Shown here piece after piece: positions 52,748 through 62,339 of a stretch of DNA of 64,000 nucleotides. Position 1 is the first letter of the stretch. Each line of letters begins with the position of its first letter. Location of the stretch: assembly GCF_009932335.1 (NCBI RefSeq), contig NZ_BLJF01000001.1:1922001-1986000 (forward strand), in the 5' to 3' direction. The notes under the pieces are model-generated. The model was not told the origin of the DNA. It searched no databases and saw only the letters and a list, made by a program, of their open reading frames with translations. The stretch is from Pseudomonas asiatica (GTDB taxonomy: Bacteria > Pseudomonadota > Gammaproteobacteria > Pseudomonadales > Pseudomonadaceae). A program made the position numbers and the translations under genes.

Positions 52748-53539
52748 ATGACTTTCCAGCACATCCTGTTTTCCATCGAGGACGGCGTCGCCCTCCTCTC
52801 GTTGAATCGCCCCGAGCAGCTGAACAGCTTCAATACCGCCATGCACCTGGAAGTGCGCGAGGCGCTCAAGCAAGTACGCCAGAGCAGCGAAGCCCGGGTG
52901 TTGTTGCTGACTGCCGAAGGCCGGGGTTTCTGCGCCGGCCAGGACCTGTCCGATCGCAACGTCGCCCCGGGTGCCGAGATGCCGGACCTGGGCGAATCGA
53001 TCGACAAGTTCTACAACCCGCTGGTGCGCACCCTGCGCGACCTGCCGCTGCCGGTGATCTGTGCGGTGAACGGCGTGGCAGCCGGCGCCGGTGCCAACAT
53101 CCCGCTGGCCTGCGACCTGGTGCTGGCGGCACGCTCGGCCAGCTTCATCCAGGCCTTCTGCAAGATCGGCCTGGTACCCGATTCCGGCGGCACCTGGCTG
53201 CTGCCGCGCCTGGTCGGCATGGCACGGGCCAAGGCTCTGGCCATGCTGGGCGAGCGCCTGGGCGCCGAACAGGCCCAGCAATGGGGGCTGATCCACCGCG
53301 TGGTGGACGATGCCGCGCTGCGCGACGAAGCCCTCACCCTCGCCCGCCAGCTCGCCACCCAGCCCACTTACGGCCTGGCCCTGATCAAGCGCAGCCTGAA
53401 CGCCAGTTTCGACAACGGTTTCGATGAACAGCTGGAGCTGGAGCGCGACCTGCAGCGCCTGGCCGGGCGCAGCGAGGACTATCGCGAAGGCGTGAGTGCC
53501 TTCATGAACAAGCGCACGCCGGCATTCAAGGGGCGTTGA
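52748..53539 (+). CDS. paaG: Phenylacetyl-CoA epoxide isomerase PaaG
   Basis: A 263-residue crotonase-fold isomerase. The catalytic Asp is in GLVPDSGGTWLLPRL; the hydratase Glu residues are absent (AAGAGANIPLACD). It converts the 1,2-epoxide to the oxepin-CoA and also isomerises a later enoyl-CoA. The island crotonase at 23993 shares the same Asp arrangement. 34 bases after paaF, and 2 bases before paaH. Confidence 0.94.
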   Translation: MTFQHILFSIEDGVALLSLNRPEQLNSFNTAMHLEVREALKQVRQSSEARVLLLTAEGRGFCAGQDLSDRNVAPGAEMPDLGESIDKFYNPLVRTLRDLPLPVICAVNGVAAGAGANIPLACDLVLAARSASFIQAFCKIGLVPDSGGTWLLPRLVGMARAKALAMLGERLGAEQAQQWGLIHRVVDDAALRDEALTLARQLATQPTYGLALIKRSLNASFDNGFDEQLELERDLQRLAGRSEDYREGVSAFMNKRTPAFKGR

Positions 53540-53541
53540 TC

Positions 53542-55059
53542 ATGAGCGCACTCGCAAGCAATGCCCAAGTGGCGGTGATCGGTGCAGGCGCCATGGGCGC
53601 AGGCATCGCCCAGGTTGCGGCCCAGGCCGGCCACCCGGTAAAGCTCTACGACAACCGCCCGGGCGCTGCCGCCCAGGCGGTGGCCGGCATAGACCGGCAA
53701 CTTGCCCGCCTGGTCGAAAAAGGCAAGATGCAGGCTGCCGAACGGGAAGCCATAAGCGCCCGGTTGTGCCCGGTAGACGCCCTCGAAGCCCTGGCCGATG
53801 CTCGCCTGGTGATCGAGGCCATCGTCGAGAACCTGCAGGTCAAGCAGGCGCTGTTCAGCCAGCTGGAAGCCTTGTGCGCCACCGACTGCATCCTCGCCAG
53901 CAACACTTCGTCGCTGTCCATCACCAGCCTCGCCGCCGGGCTGCAACGCCCGCACCAGGTGGTTGGCATGCACTTCTTCAACCCGGCGCCGCTGATGGCC
54001 CTGGTCGAAGTGGTCTCGGGCCTGGCCACCGCCCCGGCCGTTGCCGCGTGCATTCATGCCACCGCCCAGGCCTGGGGCAAGCAGCCGGTGCACACGCGCT
54101 CCACGCCGGGCTTCATCGTCAACCGCGTGGCGCGGCCGTTCTACGCCGAAAGCCTGCGCCTGCTGCAGGAAGGCGCAGCCGATTGCGCCAGCCTCGATGC
54201 GCTGCTGCGTGATGCCGGTGGTTTCCGCATGGGCGCATTCGAACTCACCGACCTGATCGGCCACGATGTCAATTACGCCGTTACCTGTTCGGTCTTCGAT
54301 GCGTTCTATGGCGACTTCCGCTTCCAGCCTTCGCTGGTGCAAAAAGAACTGGTGGACGCGGGCCGCCTCGGGCGCAAGACCGGCCAAGGCTTCTATAGCT
54401 ATGCCGAAGGCGCCGAACGCCCGCAGCCAGCCGAACTGCATAGCCCCGCCATAGTCGATGCCTGTGTCGTCGAAGGCGACCTGGGGGTGATGCAGCCTCT
54501 GGCCGAACGCCTGCGCCAAAGCGGCGTCGCCGTGACCCAGCGCGCCGGCAGCGGCCTGATCCAGGTGGGCGATGCCACCCTGGCGTTGTCCGATGGCCGC
54601 CTGGCCAGCCAGCGCGCCCGAGAAGACGGCCTGCGCAATCTGGTGCTGCTCGACCTGGCCCTGGACTACGGCACCGCCACCCGCCTCGCCATCAGCTGGT
54701 CGGCCGACACCAGCGACAACGCTCGCGACCAGGCGGTGGCCTTGCTGCGGCGTGCCGGCCTGAAGGTAACCGCGGTCGCCGACCTGCCCGGCCTGGTGGT
54801 GCTGCGTACCGTGGCGATGCTCGCCAACGAGGCCGCCGATGCCGTACTGCAAGGTGTCGGCAGCGCCGCCGACATCGACCTGGCCATGCGCGCCGGCGTC
54901 AACTACCCCTGCGGCCCGCTGGCCTGGGCCTCGAACCTCGGCATCCCCCACACCCTGCGCGTGCTCGACAACCTGCAGCGCAGCTACGGCGAGAGCCGCT
55001 ACCGCCCTTCCCTGCTGTTACGCCGCTGCGAAGCCAAAGGAGGCACCCTGCATGACTGA
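53542..55059 (+). CDS. paaH: 3-hydroxyadipyl-CoA dehydrogenase PaaH
   Basis: A 505-residue protein: NAD-binding GxGxxG (AVIGAGAMGAGIAQVAAQAG) at residues 11-30, catalytic region HQVVGMHFFNPAPLMALVEV near 140, and two helical dehydrogenase C-terminal domains, the second (about residues 405-490) making it longer than many homologues. It oxidises 3-hydroxyadipyl-CoA to 3-oxoadipyl-CoA. The ATG at 53542 is used; a TTG two codons earlier extends the frame. Confidence 0.93.
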   Translation: MSALASNAQVAVIGAGAMGAGIAQVAAQAGHPVKLYDNRPGAAAQAVAGIDRQLARLVEKGKMQAAEREAISARLCPVDALEALADARLVIEAIVENLQVKQALFSQLEALCATDCILASNTSSLSITSLAAGLQRPHQVVGMHFFNPAPLMALVEVVSGLATAPAVAACIHATAQAWGKQPVHTRSTPGFIVNRVARPFYAESLRLLQEGAADCASLDALLRDAGGFRMGAFELTDLIGHDVNYAVTCSVFDAFYGDFRFQPSLVQKELVDAGRLGRKTGQGFYSYAEGAERPQPAELHSPAIVDACVVEGDLGVMQPLAERLRQSGVAVTQRAGSGLIQVGDATLALSDGRLASQRAREDGLRNLVLLDLALDYGTATRLAISWSADTSDNARDQAVALLRRAGLKVTAVADLPGLVVLRTVAMLANEAADAVLQGVGSAADIDLAMRAGVNYPCGPLAWASNLGIPHTLRVLDNLQRSYGESRYRPSLLLRRCEAKGGTLHD

Positions 55060-55492
55060 AGTCGAACTGGCACAAGCCTGTGCCGAGGCCATGTACGCAC
55101 GCGACCAGGCCACCCAGGGCCTGGGCATCCGCCTGCTGGAAGCCGGCCCGGGCCAGGCGTGCCTGCGCATGCCGGTACGCGCCGACATGATTCAGGGGCA
55201 TGGCACCTGCCATGGCGGCTTCCTGTTCGCCCTGGCCGACTCGGCATTTGCCTTCGCCTGCAACAGTCACGACCAGGCCACCGTCGCCCTGGGCTGCAGC
55301 ATCGACTATCTGGCCCCGGCGCTGCGCGATGACGTGCTTACCGCTCGCGCCAGCGAGGTCAGCCGCAAGGGCCGCACCGGCCTGTACCACGTCCGCATCG
55401 AGAACCAGCGCGGTGAGCTGGTGGCGATGTTCCATGGCAAATCCTACAAAGTGCGCGGCACCGTGCTGGCGCAGGAGACGCAAGATGACTGA
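55052..55492 (+). CDS. paaI: Hydroxyphenylacetyl-CoA thioesterase PaaI
   Basis: A 146-residue hot-dog thioesterase with the PaaI signature [20 protein letters not shown], including the catalytic Asp, and a C-terminal [20 protein letters not shown]. It hydrolyses aberrant CoA esters so that CoA is not trapped. The start overlaps paaH by 8 bases with AAAGGAGG upstream; the stop overlaps paaJ by 8 bases. Confidence 0.93.
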   Translation: MTEVELAQACAEAMYARDQATQGLGIRLLEAGPGQACLRMPVRADMIQGHGTCHGGFLFALADSAFAFACNSHDQATVALGCSIDYLAPALRDDVLTARASEVSRKGRTGLYHVRIENQRGELVAMFHGKSYKVRGTVLAQETQDD

Positions 55493-56705
55493 ACACACTC
55501 AAGCCGATGCCTTGATCATCGACGCCGTGCGCACCCCCATCGGCCGTTATGCCGGCGCCTTGAGCGGCGTGCGCGCCGATGACCTGGCCGCTATCCCGCT
55601 CAAGGCCCTGATCCAGCGCCACCCCGAACTGGACTGGAAAGCCATCGACGACGTCATCCTCGGTTGCGCCAACCAGGCTGGCGAGGACAACCGCAACGTC
55701 GCGCACATGGCCAGCTTGCTGGCCGGGTTGCCGATCGAAGTGCCGGGCACCACCATCAACCGCCTGTGTGGCTCCGGCCTGGATGCCATCGGCAATGCAG
55801 CCCGCGCCCTGCGCTGCGGCGAAGCCGGGCTGATGCTGGCCGGCGGCGTGGAGTCGATGTCACGCGCGCCGTTCGTCATGGGCAAGTCGGAGCAGGCGTT
55901 CGGCCGTGCGGCCGAACTGTTCGACACCACCATCGGCTGGCGTTTCGTCAACCCACTGATGAAGGCGGCCTTCGGCACCGATTCGATGCCGGAAACGGCC
56001 GAGAACGTTGCGCAGCAGTTCGGTATTTCTCGCGCCGATCAGGACGCCTTCGCCCTACGCAGCCAGCACAAGGCCGCCGCTGCACAGGCACGCGGGCGCC
56101 TGGCACGGGAAATCGTGCCGGTCGAGATCCCGCAGCGCAAAGGGCCGGCCAAAGTGGTCGAGCACGACGAACATCCCCGCGGCGACACCACCCTCGAGCA
56201 ACTGGCCAGGCTGGGTACCCCGTTCCGTGAGGGAGGTAGCGTCACCGCTGGCAATGCTTCCGGGGTCAATGATGGCGCTTGCGCCCTGCTGCTCGCCAGT
56301 AGCGCCGCCGCCCGCCGCCATGGCCTGAAGGCTCGCGGCCGCATCGTCGGCATGGCGGTGGCCGGGGTCGAACCACGGCTGATGGGCATCGGCCCGGTAC
56401 CGGCTACCCGCAAGGTGCTGGAGCTTGTCGGGCTGTCGCTAGCCGACATGGACGTCATCGAACTCAACGAGGCCTTTGCCGCCCAGGGCCTCGCGGTACT
56501 GCGCGAGCTCGGCCTGGCCGACGACGACGCGCGGGTCAACCGCAACGGCGGTGCCATCGCCCTTGGCCACCCGTTGGGCATGAGCGGTGCACGCCTGGTC
56601 ACCACCGCGTTGCACGAGCTGGAAGAAACCGCCGGACGCTACGCCCTGTGCACCATGTGCATCGGCGTTGGCCAAGGCATCGCGATGGTCATCGAACGCC
56701 TCTGA
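55485..56705 (+). CDS. paaJ: 3-oxoadipyl-CoA / 3-oxo-5,6-dehydrosuberyl-CoA thiolase PaaJ
   Basis: A 406-residue thiolase: nucleophile Cys95 in [33 protein letters not shown] near 350 and [13 protein letters not shown] near 388. It makes the two thiolytic cleavages yielding acetyl-CoA and finally succinyl-CoA. The island gene at 35425 encodes a close relative. The start is inside the end of paaI (8-base overlap). Confidence 0.94.
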   Translation: MTEHTQADALIIDAVRTPIGRYAGALSGVRADDLAAIPLKALIQRHPELDWKAIDDVILGCANQAGEDNRNVAHMASLLAGLPIEVPGTTINRLCGSGLDAIGNAARALRCGEAGLMLAGGVESMSRAPFVMGKSEQAFGRAAELFDTTIGWRFVNPLMKAAFGTDSMPETAENVAQQFGISRADQDAFALRSQHKAAAAQARGRLAREIVPVEIPQRKGPAKVVEHDEHPRGDTTLEQLARLGTPFREGGSVTAGNASGVNDGACALLLASSAAARRHGLKARGRIVGMAVAGVEPRLMGIGPVPATRKVLELVGLSLADMDVIELNEAFAAQGLAVLRELGLADDDARVNRNGGAIALGHPLGMSGARLVTTALHELEETAGRYALCTMCIGVGQGIAMVIERL

Positions 56706-56826
56706 GCGGTTCAGACCATCGGCTTGTTACCGAACCGAACGCAGCCGTATATGCTGCTTCCATGACACTCACCACGCGGCCTGCAACCGGTACCGCGCGG
56801 CGTACAAGAACAATTCGAGTGAAGCC

Positions 56827-58146
56827 ATGAACATGTACCATGATGCCGATCGTGCCCTGCTGGACCCGATGGAAACCGCCAGTGTCGACGCCCTGCGCCA
56901 GCACCAGCTGGAGCGCCTGCGCTGGAGCCTGAAGCACGCCTACGACAACGTACCGCTGTACCGCCAGCGCTTTGCCGAGTGCGGTGCCCACCCCGACGAC
57001 CTCAAGTGCCTGAAAGACCTGGCGAAGTTCCCCTTCACTGGCAAGAACGACCTGCGCGACAACTACCCCTACGGCATGTTCGCCGTGCCCCAGCAAGAGG
57101 TGGTGCGCCTGCACGCCTCCAGTGGCACCACCGGCAAGCCGACGGTGGTGGGCTACACCCAGAACGACATCGACACCTGGGCCAATGTGGTCGCCCGCTC
57201 GATCCGTGCCGCGGGTGGGCGCAAGGGGGACAAGGTGCATGTCTCCTACGGCTACGGCCTGTTCACCGGCGGGCTTGGCGCGCATTACGGTGCCGAGCGC
57301 CTGGGCTGCACGGTGATCCCCATGTCCGGTGGCCAGACCGAGAAGCAGGTGCAGCTGATTCGCGACTTCCAGCCCGACATCATCATGGTCACCCCCTCCT
57401 ACATGCTCAACCTGGCCGACGAGATCGAGCGCCAGGGCATCGACCCGCAAGACCTCAAGCTGCGCCTGGGCATATTCGGCGCCGAGCCGTGGACCGACGA
57501 GCTGCGCCGCTCGATCGAGCAACGGCTGGGCATCGATGCCCTCGACATTTATGGCCTGTCGGAAATCATGGGGCCTGGTGTGGCGATGGAGTGCCTCGAA
57601 ACCAAGGATGGCCCGACCATCTGGGAGGACCATTTCTACCCCGAGATCATCGACCCGGTCACCGGTGCGGTGCTACCGGACGGCCAACTGGGCGAACTGG
57701 TGTTCACCTCGCTGAGCAAGGAAGCGTTGCCCATGGTGCGCTACCGCACCCGCGACCTCACTCGCCTGCTGCCCGGTACCGCCAGGCCAATGCGGCGGAT
57801 TGGCAAGATCACCGGCCGCAGCGATGACATGCTGATCATTCGCGGGGTCAACGTGTTCCCGACCCAGATCGAGGAGCAGGTGCTAAAAATAAAACAGCTT
57901 TCAGAGCTTTATGAGATTCATCTGTATCGCAATGGCAACCTCGACAGTGTCGAGGTGCATGTGGAACTGCGTGCGGAGTGCCAGCACCTTGATGAAGGCC
58001 AGCGCAAGCTGTTGACCGGGGAGCTGACCAAGCAGATCAAGACCTATATCGGCATCAGCACCCAGGTGCGCCTGCAGCCCTGCGGCACGCTCAAGCGTTC
58101 CGAGGGCAAGGCCTGCCACGTGTTCGACAAACGGTTGGCCAGCTGA
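56827..58146 (+). CDS. paaK: Phenylacetate-CoA ligase PaaK
   Basis: A 439-residue AMP-forming ligase with the P-loop-like HASSGTTGKPTVVGYT (residues 97-112), YGLSEIMGPGVAMEC near 240, and the C-terminal RSDDMLIIRGVNVFPTQIEE hinge. It commits phenylacetate to the pathway by making phenylacetyl-CoA, also the inducer that releases PaaX. It lies 121 bases after paaJ, with a strong terminator 20 bases after its stop. Confidence 0.95.
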   Translation: MNMYHDADRALLDPMETASVDALRQHQLERLRWSLKHAYDNVPLYRQRFAECGAHPDDLKCLKDLAKFPFTGKNDLRDNYPYGMFAVPQQEVVRLHASSGTTGKPTVVGYTQNDIDTWANVVARSIRAAGGRKGDKVHVSYGYGLFTGGLGAHYGAERLGCTVIPMSGGQTEKQVQLIRDFQPDIIMVTPSYMLNLADEIERQGIDPQDLKLRLGIFGAEPWTDELRRSIEQRLGIDALDIYGLSEIMGPGVAMECLETKDGPTIWEDHFYPEIIDPVTGAVLPDGQLGELVFTSLSKEALPMVRYRTRDLTRLLPGTARPMRRIGKITGRSDDMLIIRGVNVFPTQIEEQVLKIKQLSELYEIHLYRNGNLDSVEVHVELRAECQHLDEGQRKLLTGELTKQIKTYIGISTQVRLQPCGTLKRSEGKACHVFDKRLAS

Positions 58147-58166
58147 TTCATTCGGCTGCCTTTTCG

Positions 58167-58194
58167 GCCCCGGCATCGTCCGGGGCTTTTTTTT
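58167..58194 (+). terminator. Rho-independent terminator after paaK
   Basis: GCCCCGG and CCGGGGC pair around CATCGT and are followed by eight T. It closes the paaFGHIJK unit and shows that paaA needs its own promoter. Confidence 0.9.
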
Positions 58195-58225
58195 GCCTGG
58201 GAGATTGCTGGGGGCGCTTTGCGCC

Positions 58226-58313
58226 CCTTTCGCCGGCAAGCCAGCTCCCACAGGGGCAGCGTCCATCTCCAGAGCAACCGCTCTCCTGTGGGAGCTGGCT
58301 TGCCGGCGAAAGG
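58226..58313. repeat. Inverted pair of 29-bp REP-like elements
   Basis: CCTTTCGCCGGCAAGCCAGC (continuing TCCCACAGG) at 58226-58254 is repeated in perfect inverse at 58285-58313. This is the second common extragenic repeat type of P. putida-group genomes, distinct from the elements at 49624 and 62146. It lies between the paaK terminator and the paaA promoter. Confidence 0.85.
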
Positions 58314-58342
58314 GCTGCACAGCAGCCCTCTTGGCCCGCAAA

Positions 58343-58408
58343 GTGATACACAAATATTATTCGATACACATAAAACTGTTTGACGTTATGTTTTGTATCG
58401 CTTACAAA
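58343..58408 (+). promoter_or_regulatory. paaA promoter with PaaX-type elements
   Basis: TTGACG (58380-58385) and TACAAA (58403-58408) are 17 bases apart, 30 bases before the paaA ATG; TTGTATCGCT fills the spacer end. Upstream, GTGATACACA (58343) and TCGATACACA (58361) form a direct repeat. The shared TGATACA/TGTATCG words with the paaF and paaY promoters point to PaaX. Confidence 0.6.
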
Positions 58409-58438
58409 TGACTCATGCCTTAGCAGGAGTCGGAACAC

Positions 58439-59428
58439 ATGTACGCACAGCTAGTGGAAACCGGAGTCAAGCGCGTCAAGTCGCTGGAAGAGATGTCGCC
58501 CGAGGAGCGCAACTTCCAGGAAAAGATCGACGCCGAAATCAAGATCGAAGCCAAGAACTGGATGCCCGAGGCCTACCGCCAGACCCTGATCCGGCAGATC
58601 TCCCAGCACGCCCACTCGGAAATCGTCGGCATGCTGCCCGAAGGCAACTGGGTCACCCGTGCCCCCAGCCTCAAGCGCAAGCTGCAGCTGATGGCCAAGA
58701 TCCAGGACGAAGCCGGCCACGGCCTGTACCTGTACAGCGCCATGGAAACCCTGGGCGCCGACCGTGACGAAGAAATCGCCAAGCTGCACAGCGGCAAGGC
58801 CAAGTACTCGAGCATCTTCAACTACCCCACCCTCAGCTGGGCCGATATGGGCGCAGTGGGCTGGCTGGTGGACGGCGCCGCCATCGTCAACCAGGTGGTG
58901 CTGCAGCGCACCTCCTACGGCCCGTATTCGCGCGCGATGATCCGCATCTGCAAGGAAGAGAGCTTCCACCAGCGCCAAGGCTACGAAATCCTTCTGACCA
59001 TGATGCGTCACGGTACCCAGGCCCAGCGCGACATGGTCCAGGACGCGATCAACCGCCTGTGGTGGCCGGCACTGATGATGTTCGGCCCCAGCGACGAGCA
59101 TTCCCCCAACAGCGCCCAGTCCATGGCCTGGAAGATCAAGCGCCAGACCAACGATGAACTGCGCCAGCGCTTCATCGACCAGACCGTGCCGCAGCTCGAG
59201 CTGCTCGGCTGCACCGCCCCCGACCCCGAGCTGAAGTGGAATGCCGAGCGCGGTCACTACGACTTCGGCGAAATCCAGTGGGACGAGTTCTACGAAGTGA
59301 TCAAGGGCAATGGCCCGTGCAACCAGGAACGTGTCGCCACCCGGCGCAAGGCCATCGAGGACGGCGCCTGGGTGCGCGAGGCCGCCGTGGCCTACGCGCG
59401 CAAGCAACAGAACAAGAACGCCGCCTGA
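58439..59428 (+). CDS. paaA: Phenylacetyl-CoA 1,2-epoxidase, catalytic subunit PaaA
   Basis: A 329-residue ferritin-like di-iron protein: ligand motifs in [20 protein letters not shown] (E-x-x-H) and [20 protein letters not shown] (E-x-x-x-H). It is the oxygenase subunit that epoxidises the ring of phenylacetyl-CoA using O2. AGGAG precedes the ATG. First gene of paaABCDE. Confidence 0.95.
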   Translation: MYAQLVETGVKRVKSLEEMSPEERNFQEKIDAEIKIEAKNWMPEAYRQTLIRQISQHAHSEIVGMLPEGNWVTRAPSLKRKLQLMAKIQDEAGHGLYLYSAMETLGADRDEEIAKLHSGKAKYSSIFNYPTLSWADMGAVGWLVDGAAIVNQVVLQRTSYGPYSRAMIRICKEESFHQRQGYEILLTMMRHGTQAQRDMVQDAINRLWWPALMMFGPSDEHSPNSAQSMAWKIKRQTNDELRQRFIDQTVPQLELLGCTAPDPELKWNAERGHYDFGEIQWDEFYEVIKGNGPCNQERVATRRKAIEDGAWVREAAVAYARKQQNKNAA

Positions 59429-59452
59429 GCGGCGATGATGCGGAGATCGAAA

Positions 59453-59734
59453 ATGTCTGTCTGGACCCTCTACGAAGTGTTCGTGCGCAGCAAGCACGGC
59501 CTTAACCACAAGCATGTCGGCAGCGTGCACGCCGCCGATGCCGCCATGGCCATCGAAAACGCCCGCGAGCTGTACACCCGCCGCAGCGAAGGCGTCAGCC
59601 TGTGGGTGGTGCCCTCGGCACTGATCACCGCCTCTTCCCCGGACGAGAAAGACCCGCTGTTCGCCCCTGCGGACGACAAGGTCTACCGCCATGCCAGCTT
59701 CTACGAACTGCCCGACGAAGTCGGACACATGTGA
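59453..59734 (+). CDS. paaB: Phenylacetyl-CoA epoxidase subunit PaaB
   Basis: A 93-residue protein starting MSVWTLYEVFVRSKHGLNHK, with HVGSVHAADAAMAIENAREL and a C-terminal HASFYELPDEVGHM. PaaB is a small bridging subunit of the epoxidase complex. The ATG at 59453 is preferred to an upstream one at 59435 because the family begins at MSVWTL. 8 bases before paaC. Confidence 0.94.
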   Translation: MSVWTLYEVFVRSKHGLNHKHVGSVHAADAAMAIENARELYTRRSEGVSLWVVPSALITASSPDEKDPLFAPADDKVYRHASFYELPDEVGHM

Positions 59735-59742
59735 GGTTGGCC

Positions 59743-60501
59743 ATGCACAACGAAACCCTTGTCCCTTACCTGCTGCTGCTCGGCGACAGTGCCCTGGTGC
59801 AGGGCCAGCGCCTCTGCGAATGGTGTGGCCGCGCCCCGGCCATCGAAGAAGAACTGGCCCTGATGAACGTCGGCCTCGACCTGGTAGGCCAGGCGCGCAA
59901 CTGGCTGGAATACGCCGCCGAGCTGCTCGATGATGGCCGTGACGCCGACGCCCTGGCCTTCCGCCGTGACGAGCGCGCCTATCGCAACCTGTTGCTGGTC
60001 GAGCAGCCCAACGGCGATTTCGCCGTGACCATGACCAAGCAGTTCTTCTATGACGCCTGGCATTTCGCCGTGCTTGAGGGTCTGGTCGGCTCGAACGACG
60101 AGCGTATCGCCGGTATCGCCGCCAAGGCCCTGAAGGAAGTCACCTACCACCTGCGCCGCTCCAGCGAGTGGGTGCAACGCCTGGGTGGTGGCACCGAAGA
60201 AAGCCGCCAACGCATGCTCGCGGCCATCCCGGCACTGTGGCGCTTCACCGTCGAACTGGCCGCCGGTAGCGACAATGAAGTGCACCTGGCGCAAGCGGGT
60301 ATCGCCGCCGACCCCGCTGCCGTCGGCGCGGCCTGGCTCAAGCAGGTTGGCGAGACCTTCGCTTCGGTCGAACTGCCGTTGCCCAAGGCCGCCAGCCACT
60401 TCTACCTGTGCGGCCGCAAAGGCCTGCACACCGAGCACCTGGGCCTGCTGCTGGCCGAGATGCAGTTCCTGCCAAGGGCGTACCCCGATGCAACCTGGTG
60501 A
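59743..60501 (+). CDS. paaC: Phenylacetyl-CoA epoxidase structural subunit PaaC
   Basis: A 252-residue ferritin-like helical protein (MNVGLDLVGQARNWLEYAAE, MTKQFFYDAWHFAVLEGLVG) that pairs with PaaA but lacks a full di-iron ligand set in the family. It scaffolds the AC heterodimer. Its end overlaps paaD by 14 bases. Confidence 0.94.
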   Translation: MHNETLVPYLLLLGDSALVQGQRLCEWCGRAPAIEEELALMNVGLDLVGQARNWLEYAAELLDDGRDADALAFRRDERAYRNLLLVEQPNGDFAVTMTKQFFYDAWHFAVLEGLVGSNDERIAGIAAKALKEVTYHLRRSSEWVQRLGGGTEESRQRMLAAIPALWRFTVELAAGSDNEVHLAQAGIAADPAAVGAAWLKQVGETFASVELPLPKAASHFYLCGRKGLHTEHLGLLLAEMQFLPRAYPDATW

Positions 60502-61021
60502 GCTGATTGCCGGCGACCGTGGCGCCCGCGCGCCACGCGGCGATGACCTGGCCCGGGCCTGGGCGGTACTGGCCCAGGTCATGGACCCGGAAGTGCCCGT
60601 GGTCAGCGTGGTCGACCTGGGCATCGTGCGCGACCTCGGCTGGCGCGCCGGGCACCTGCACCTGGTCGTCACGCCGACCTACTCCGGCTGCCCTGCCACC
60701 GAGGTGATCGAAGGGGATATCCGCCAGGCGCTGGAGCAGGCCGGCTTCCCCGCGCCGCTGCTCGAGCGCCGGCTGACCCCGGCCTGGAGCACCGACTGGA
60801 TCAGCGAACTGGGCCGCGAGCGCCTGCGCGCCTACGGCATCGCCCCGCCACAGGGCAGCACCAGCAAACGCAGCCTGCTCGGCGAGGCGCCGCAGGTGTG
60901 CTGCCCGCAGTGCGGAAGCGCCCATACCGAATTGCTCAGCCAGTTCGGTTCCACGGCTTGCAAGGCGCTTTACCGCTGCCGCGAGTGCCTGGAGCCGTTC
61001 GACTATTTCAAATGCATTTGA
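60488..61021 (+). CDS. paaD: Epoxidase maturation protein PaaD
   Basis: A 177-residue protein: DUF59/MIP18-type domain at about 23-95 (MDPEVPVVSVVDLGIVRDLG, TPTYSGCPATEVIEGDIRQA) and a C-terminal zinc-ribbon-like segment with Cys pairs CCPQCGS and CRECLEPFDYFKC. Such proteins assist iron-sulfur or di-iron assembly; PaaD is needed for epoxidase activity in vivo. Confidence 0.92.
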   Translation: MQPGELIAGDRGARAPRGDDLARAWAVLAQVMDPEVPVVSVVDLGIVRDLGWRAGHLHLVVTPTYSGCPATEVIEGDIRQALEQAGFPAPLLERRLTPAWSTDWISELGRERLRAYGIAPPQGSTSKRSLLGEAPQVCCPQCGSAHTELLSQFGSTACKALYRCRECLEPFDYFKCI

Positions 61022-61036
61022 GCCGTGGAGAACGCC

Positions 61037-62113
61037 ATGAGCCAGTTTCACAGCCTGACCATCAAACAAGTGCGCAACGAGACCCGCGATGCGGTGTCGA
61101 TTGCCTTCGACGTGCCCGAGCACCTGCAGGCGCAGTTCCGTTTCACCCAGGGCCAGTATCTGGTCATGCGCACCCATCTGGATAACGAAGAAGTCCGCCG
61201 TTCCTATTCCATCTGCAGCGCCGTGCAGGATGGCGAACTGCGTGTGGCGGTGAAGCGCGTGCCAGGCGGGCGCTTCTCGGCATTTGCCAACGACGTGCTC
61301 AAGGCAGGCCAGCAACTGGAAGTGATGCCGCCGTCGGGCAGCTTCTTCGTGCCACTGGAACCGGCCCGCCAGGGCAACTACCTGGGCGTGGCTGCCGGCA
61401 GCGGCATCACGCCGATCCTGTCGATCATCGCCACTACCCTGGCCAGCGAGCCGCACAGCCGCTTCACCCTGCTGTACGGCAACCGCTCCAGCTCTGGCGC
61501 ACTGTTCCGCGACAAGCTGGAAGACCTGAAGAACCGTTACCTCGACCGCCTGAACCTGATTTTCGTGTTCAGCCGCGAGCAGCAGGATGTCGACCTGTAC
61601 AACGGCCGCATCGATGCCGACAAGTGCGGCCAGTTGTTCTCGCGCTGGATGGACGTTGCCAATCTGGACGCTGCGTTCATCTGCGGCCCACAGGCGATGA
61701 CCGAGACGGTGCGCGACAGCCTGCAGGCCAATGGCCTGGCCAAGGACCGTATCCATTTCGAGCTGTTCGCAGCCGCCGGCAGCGAAGCCCGTCGTGAAGC
61801 CCGCGAGGCGGCGCGCCAAGTGGACTCGGCGCTCAGCCACATCACCGTGATCAGCGACGGCCGCGCCCTTACCTTCGACCTGCCACGCAACACCCAGAAC
61901 GTGCTGGACGCCGGCAACGCCATCGGCGCCGAGCTGCCGTACTCGTGCAAGGCCGGCGTGTGCTCGACCTGCAAGTGCCGGGTAATCGAGGGCGAAGTGG
62001 AGATGGACAGCAACCATGCCCTGGAGGATTACGAAGTGGCGGCCGGGTATGTGCTGTCGTGCCAGACCTACCCGGTGAGCGACAAGGTGGTGCTCGATTT
62101 CGACCAGCTGTAG
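61037..62113 (+). CDS. paaE: Phenylacetyl-CoA epoxidase reductase PaaE
   Basis: A 358-residue ferredoxin-NADP reductase fusion: FAD-binding RRSYSICS and GRFSAFANDVLKAGQ, NADPH domain GVAAGSGITPILSIIATTLA, and a C-terminal plant-type [2Fe-2S] domain with SCKAGVCSTCKC and a distal Cys in LSCQTYP. It passes electrons from NADPH to the PaaA di-iron centre. Last gene of paaABCDE. Confidence 0.95.
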   Translation: MSQFHSLTIKQVRNETRDAVSIAFDVPEHLQAQFRFTQGQYLVMRTHLDNEEVRRSYSICSAVQDGELRVAVKRVPGGRFSAFANDVLKAGQQLEVMPPSGSFFVPLEPARQGNYLGVAAGSGITPILSIIATTLASEPHSRFTLLYGNRSSSGALFRDKLEDLKNRYLDRLNLIFVFSREQQDVDLYNGRIDADKCGQLFSRWMDVANLDAAFICGPQAMTETVRDSLQANGLAKDRIHFELFAAAGSEARREAREAARQVDSALSHITVISDGRALTFDLPRNTQNVLDAGNAIGAELPYSCKAGVCSTCKCRVIEGEVEMDSNHALEDYEVAAGYVLSCQTYPVSDKVVLDFDQL

Positions 62114-62145
62114 GCCCAAGCCCCTCTCGGACTGACGCGGTCTCT

Positions 62146-62259
62146 GTAGGAGCGGCCTTGTGTCGCGAAAGGGTCGCAACGCGGCCCCAGGATCCTGGCC
62201 CTGATCATGGATTGCCGGGGCTGCTGCGCAGCCCTTTCGCGACACAAGGCCGCTCCTAC
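62146..62259. repeat. Inverted REP pair, P. putida type
   Basis: GTAGGAGCGGCCTTGTGTCG (continuing CGAAAGG) at 62146-62172 is repeated in perfect inverse at 62233-62259, with GC-rich inner hairpins. It separates paaE from the transporter genes and may act as a transcription attenuator. Confidence 0.85.
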
Positions 62260-62339
62260 AAAGGCCGCACCAACAGCATTGCAATGCAACACCCGCGTGA
62301 CCTCAACAAAACAATTACAACACCCAGAGATCGCAACCC

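Noticed and set aside
53479..54951. A 490-residue minus-strand open frame opposite paaH
   Set aside because: Shadow of paaH, whose cofactor and catalytic motifs are intact.
58451..59728. A 425-residue minus-strand open frame opposite paaA and paaB
   Set aside because: Shadow of highly conserved epoxidase genes.
60338..62284. A 648-residue minus-strand open frame opposite paaD and paaE
   Set aside because: Antisense to two well-identified genes; low-complexity His/Gln/Ala-rich translation with no known fold.
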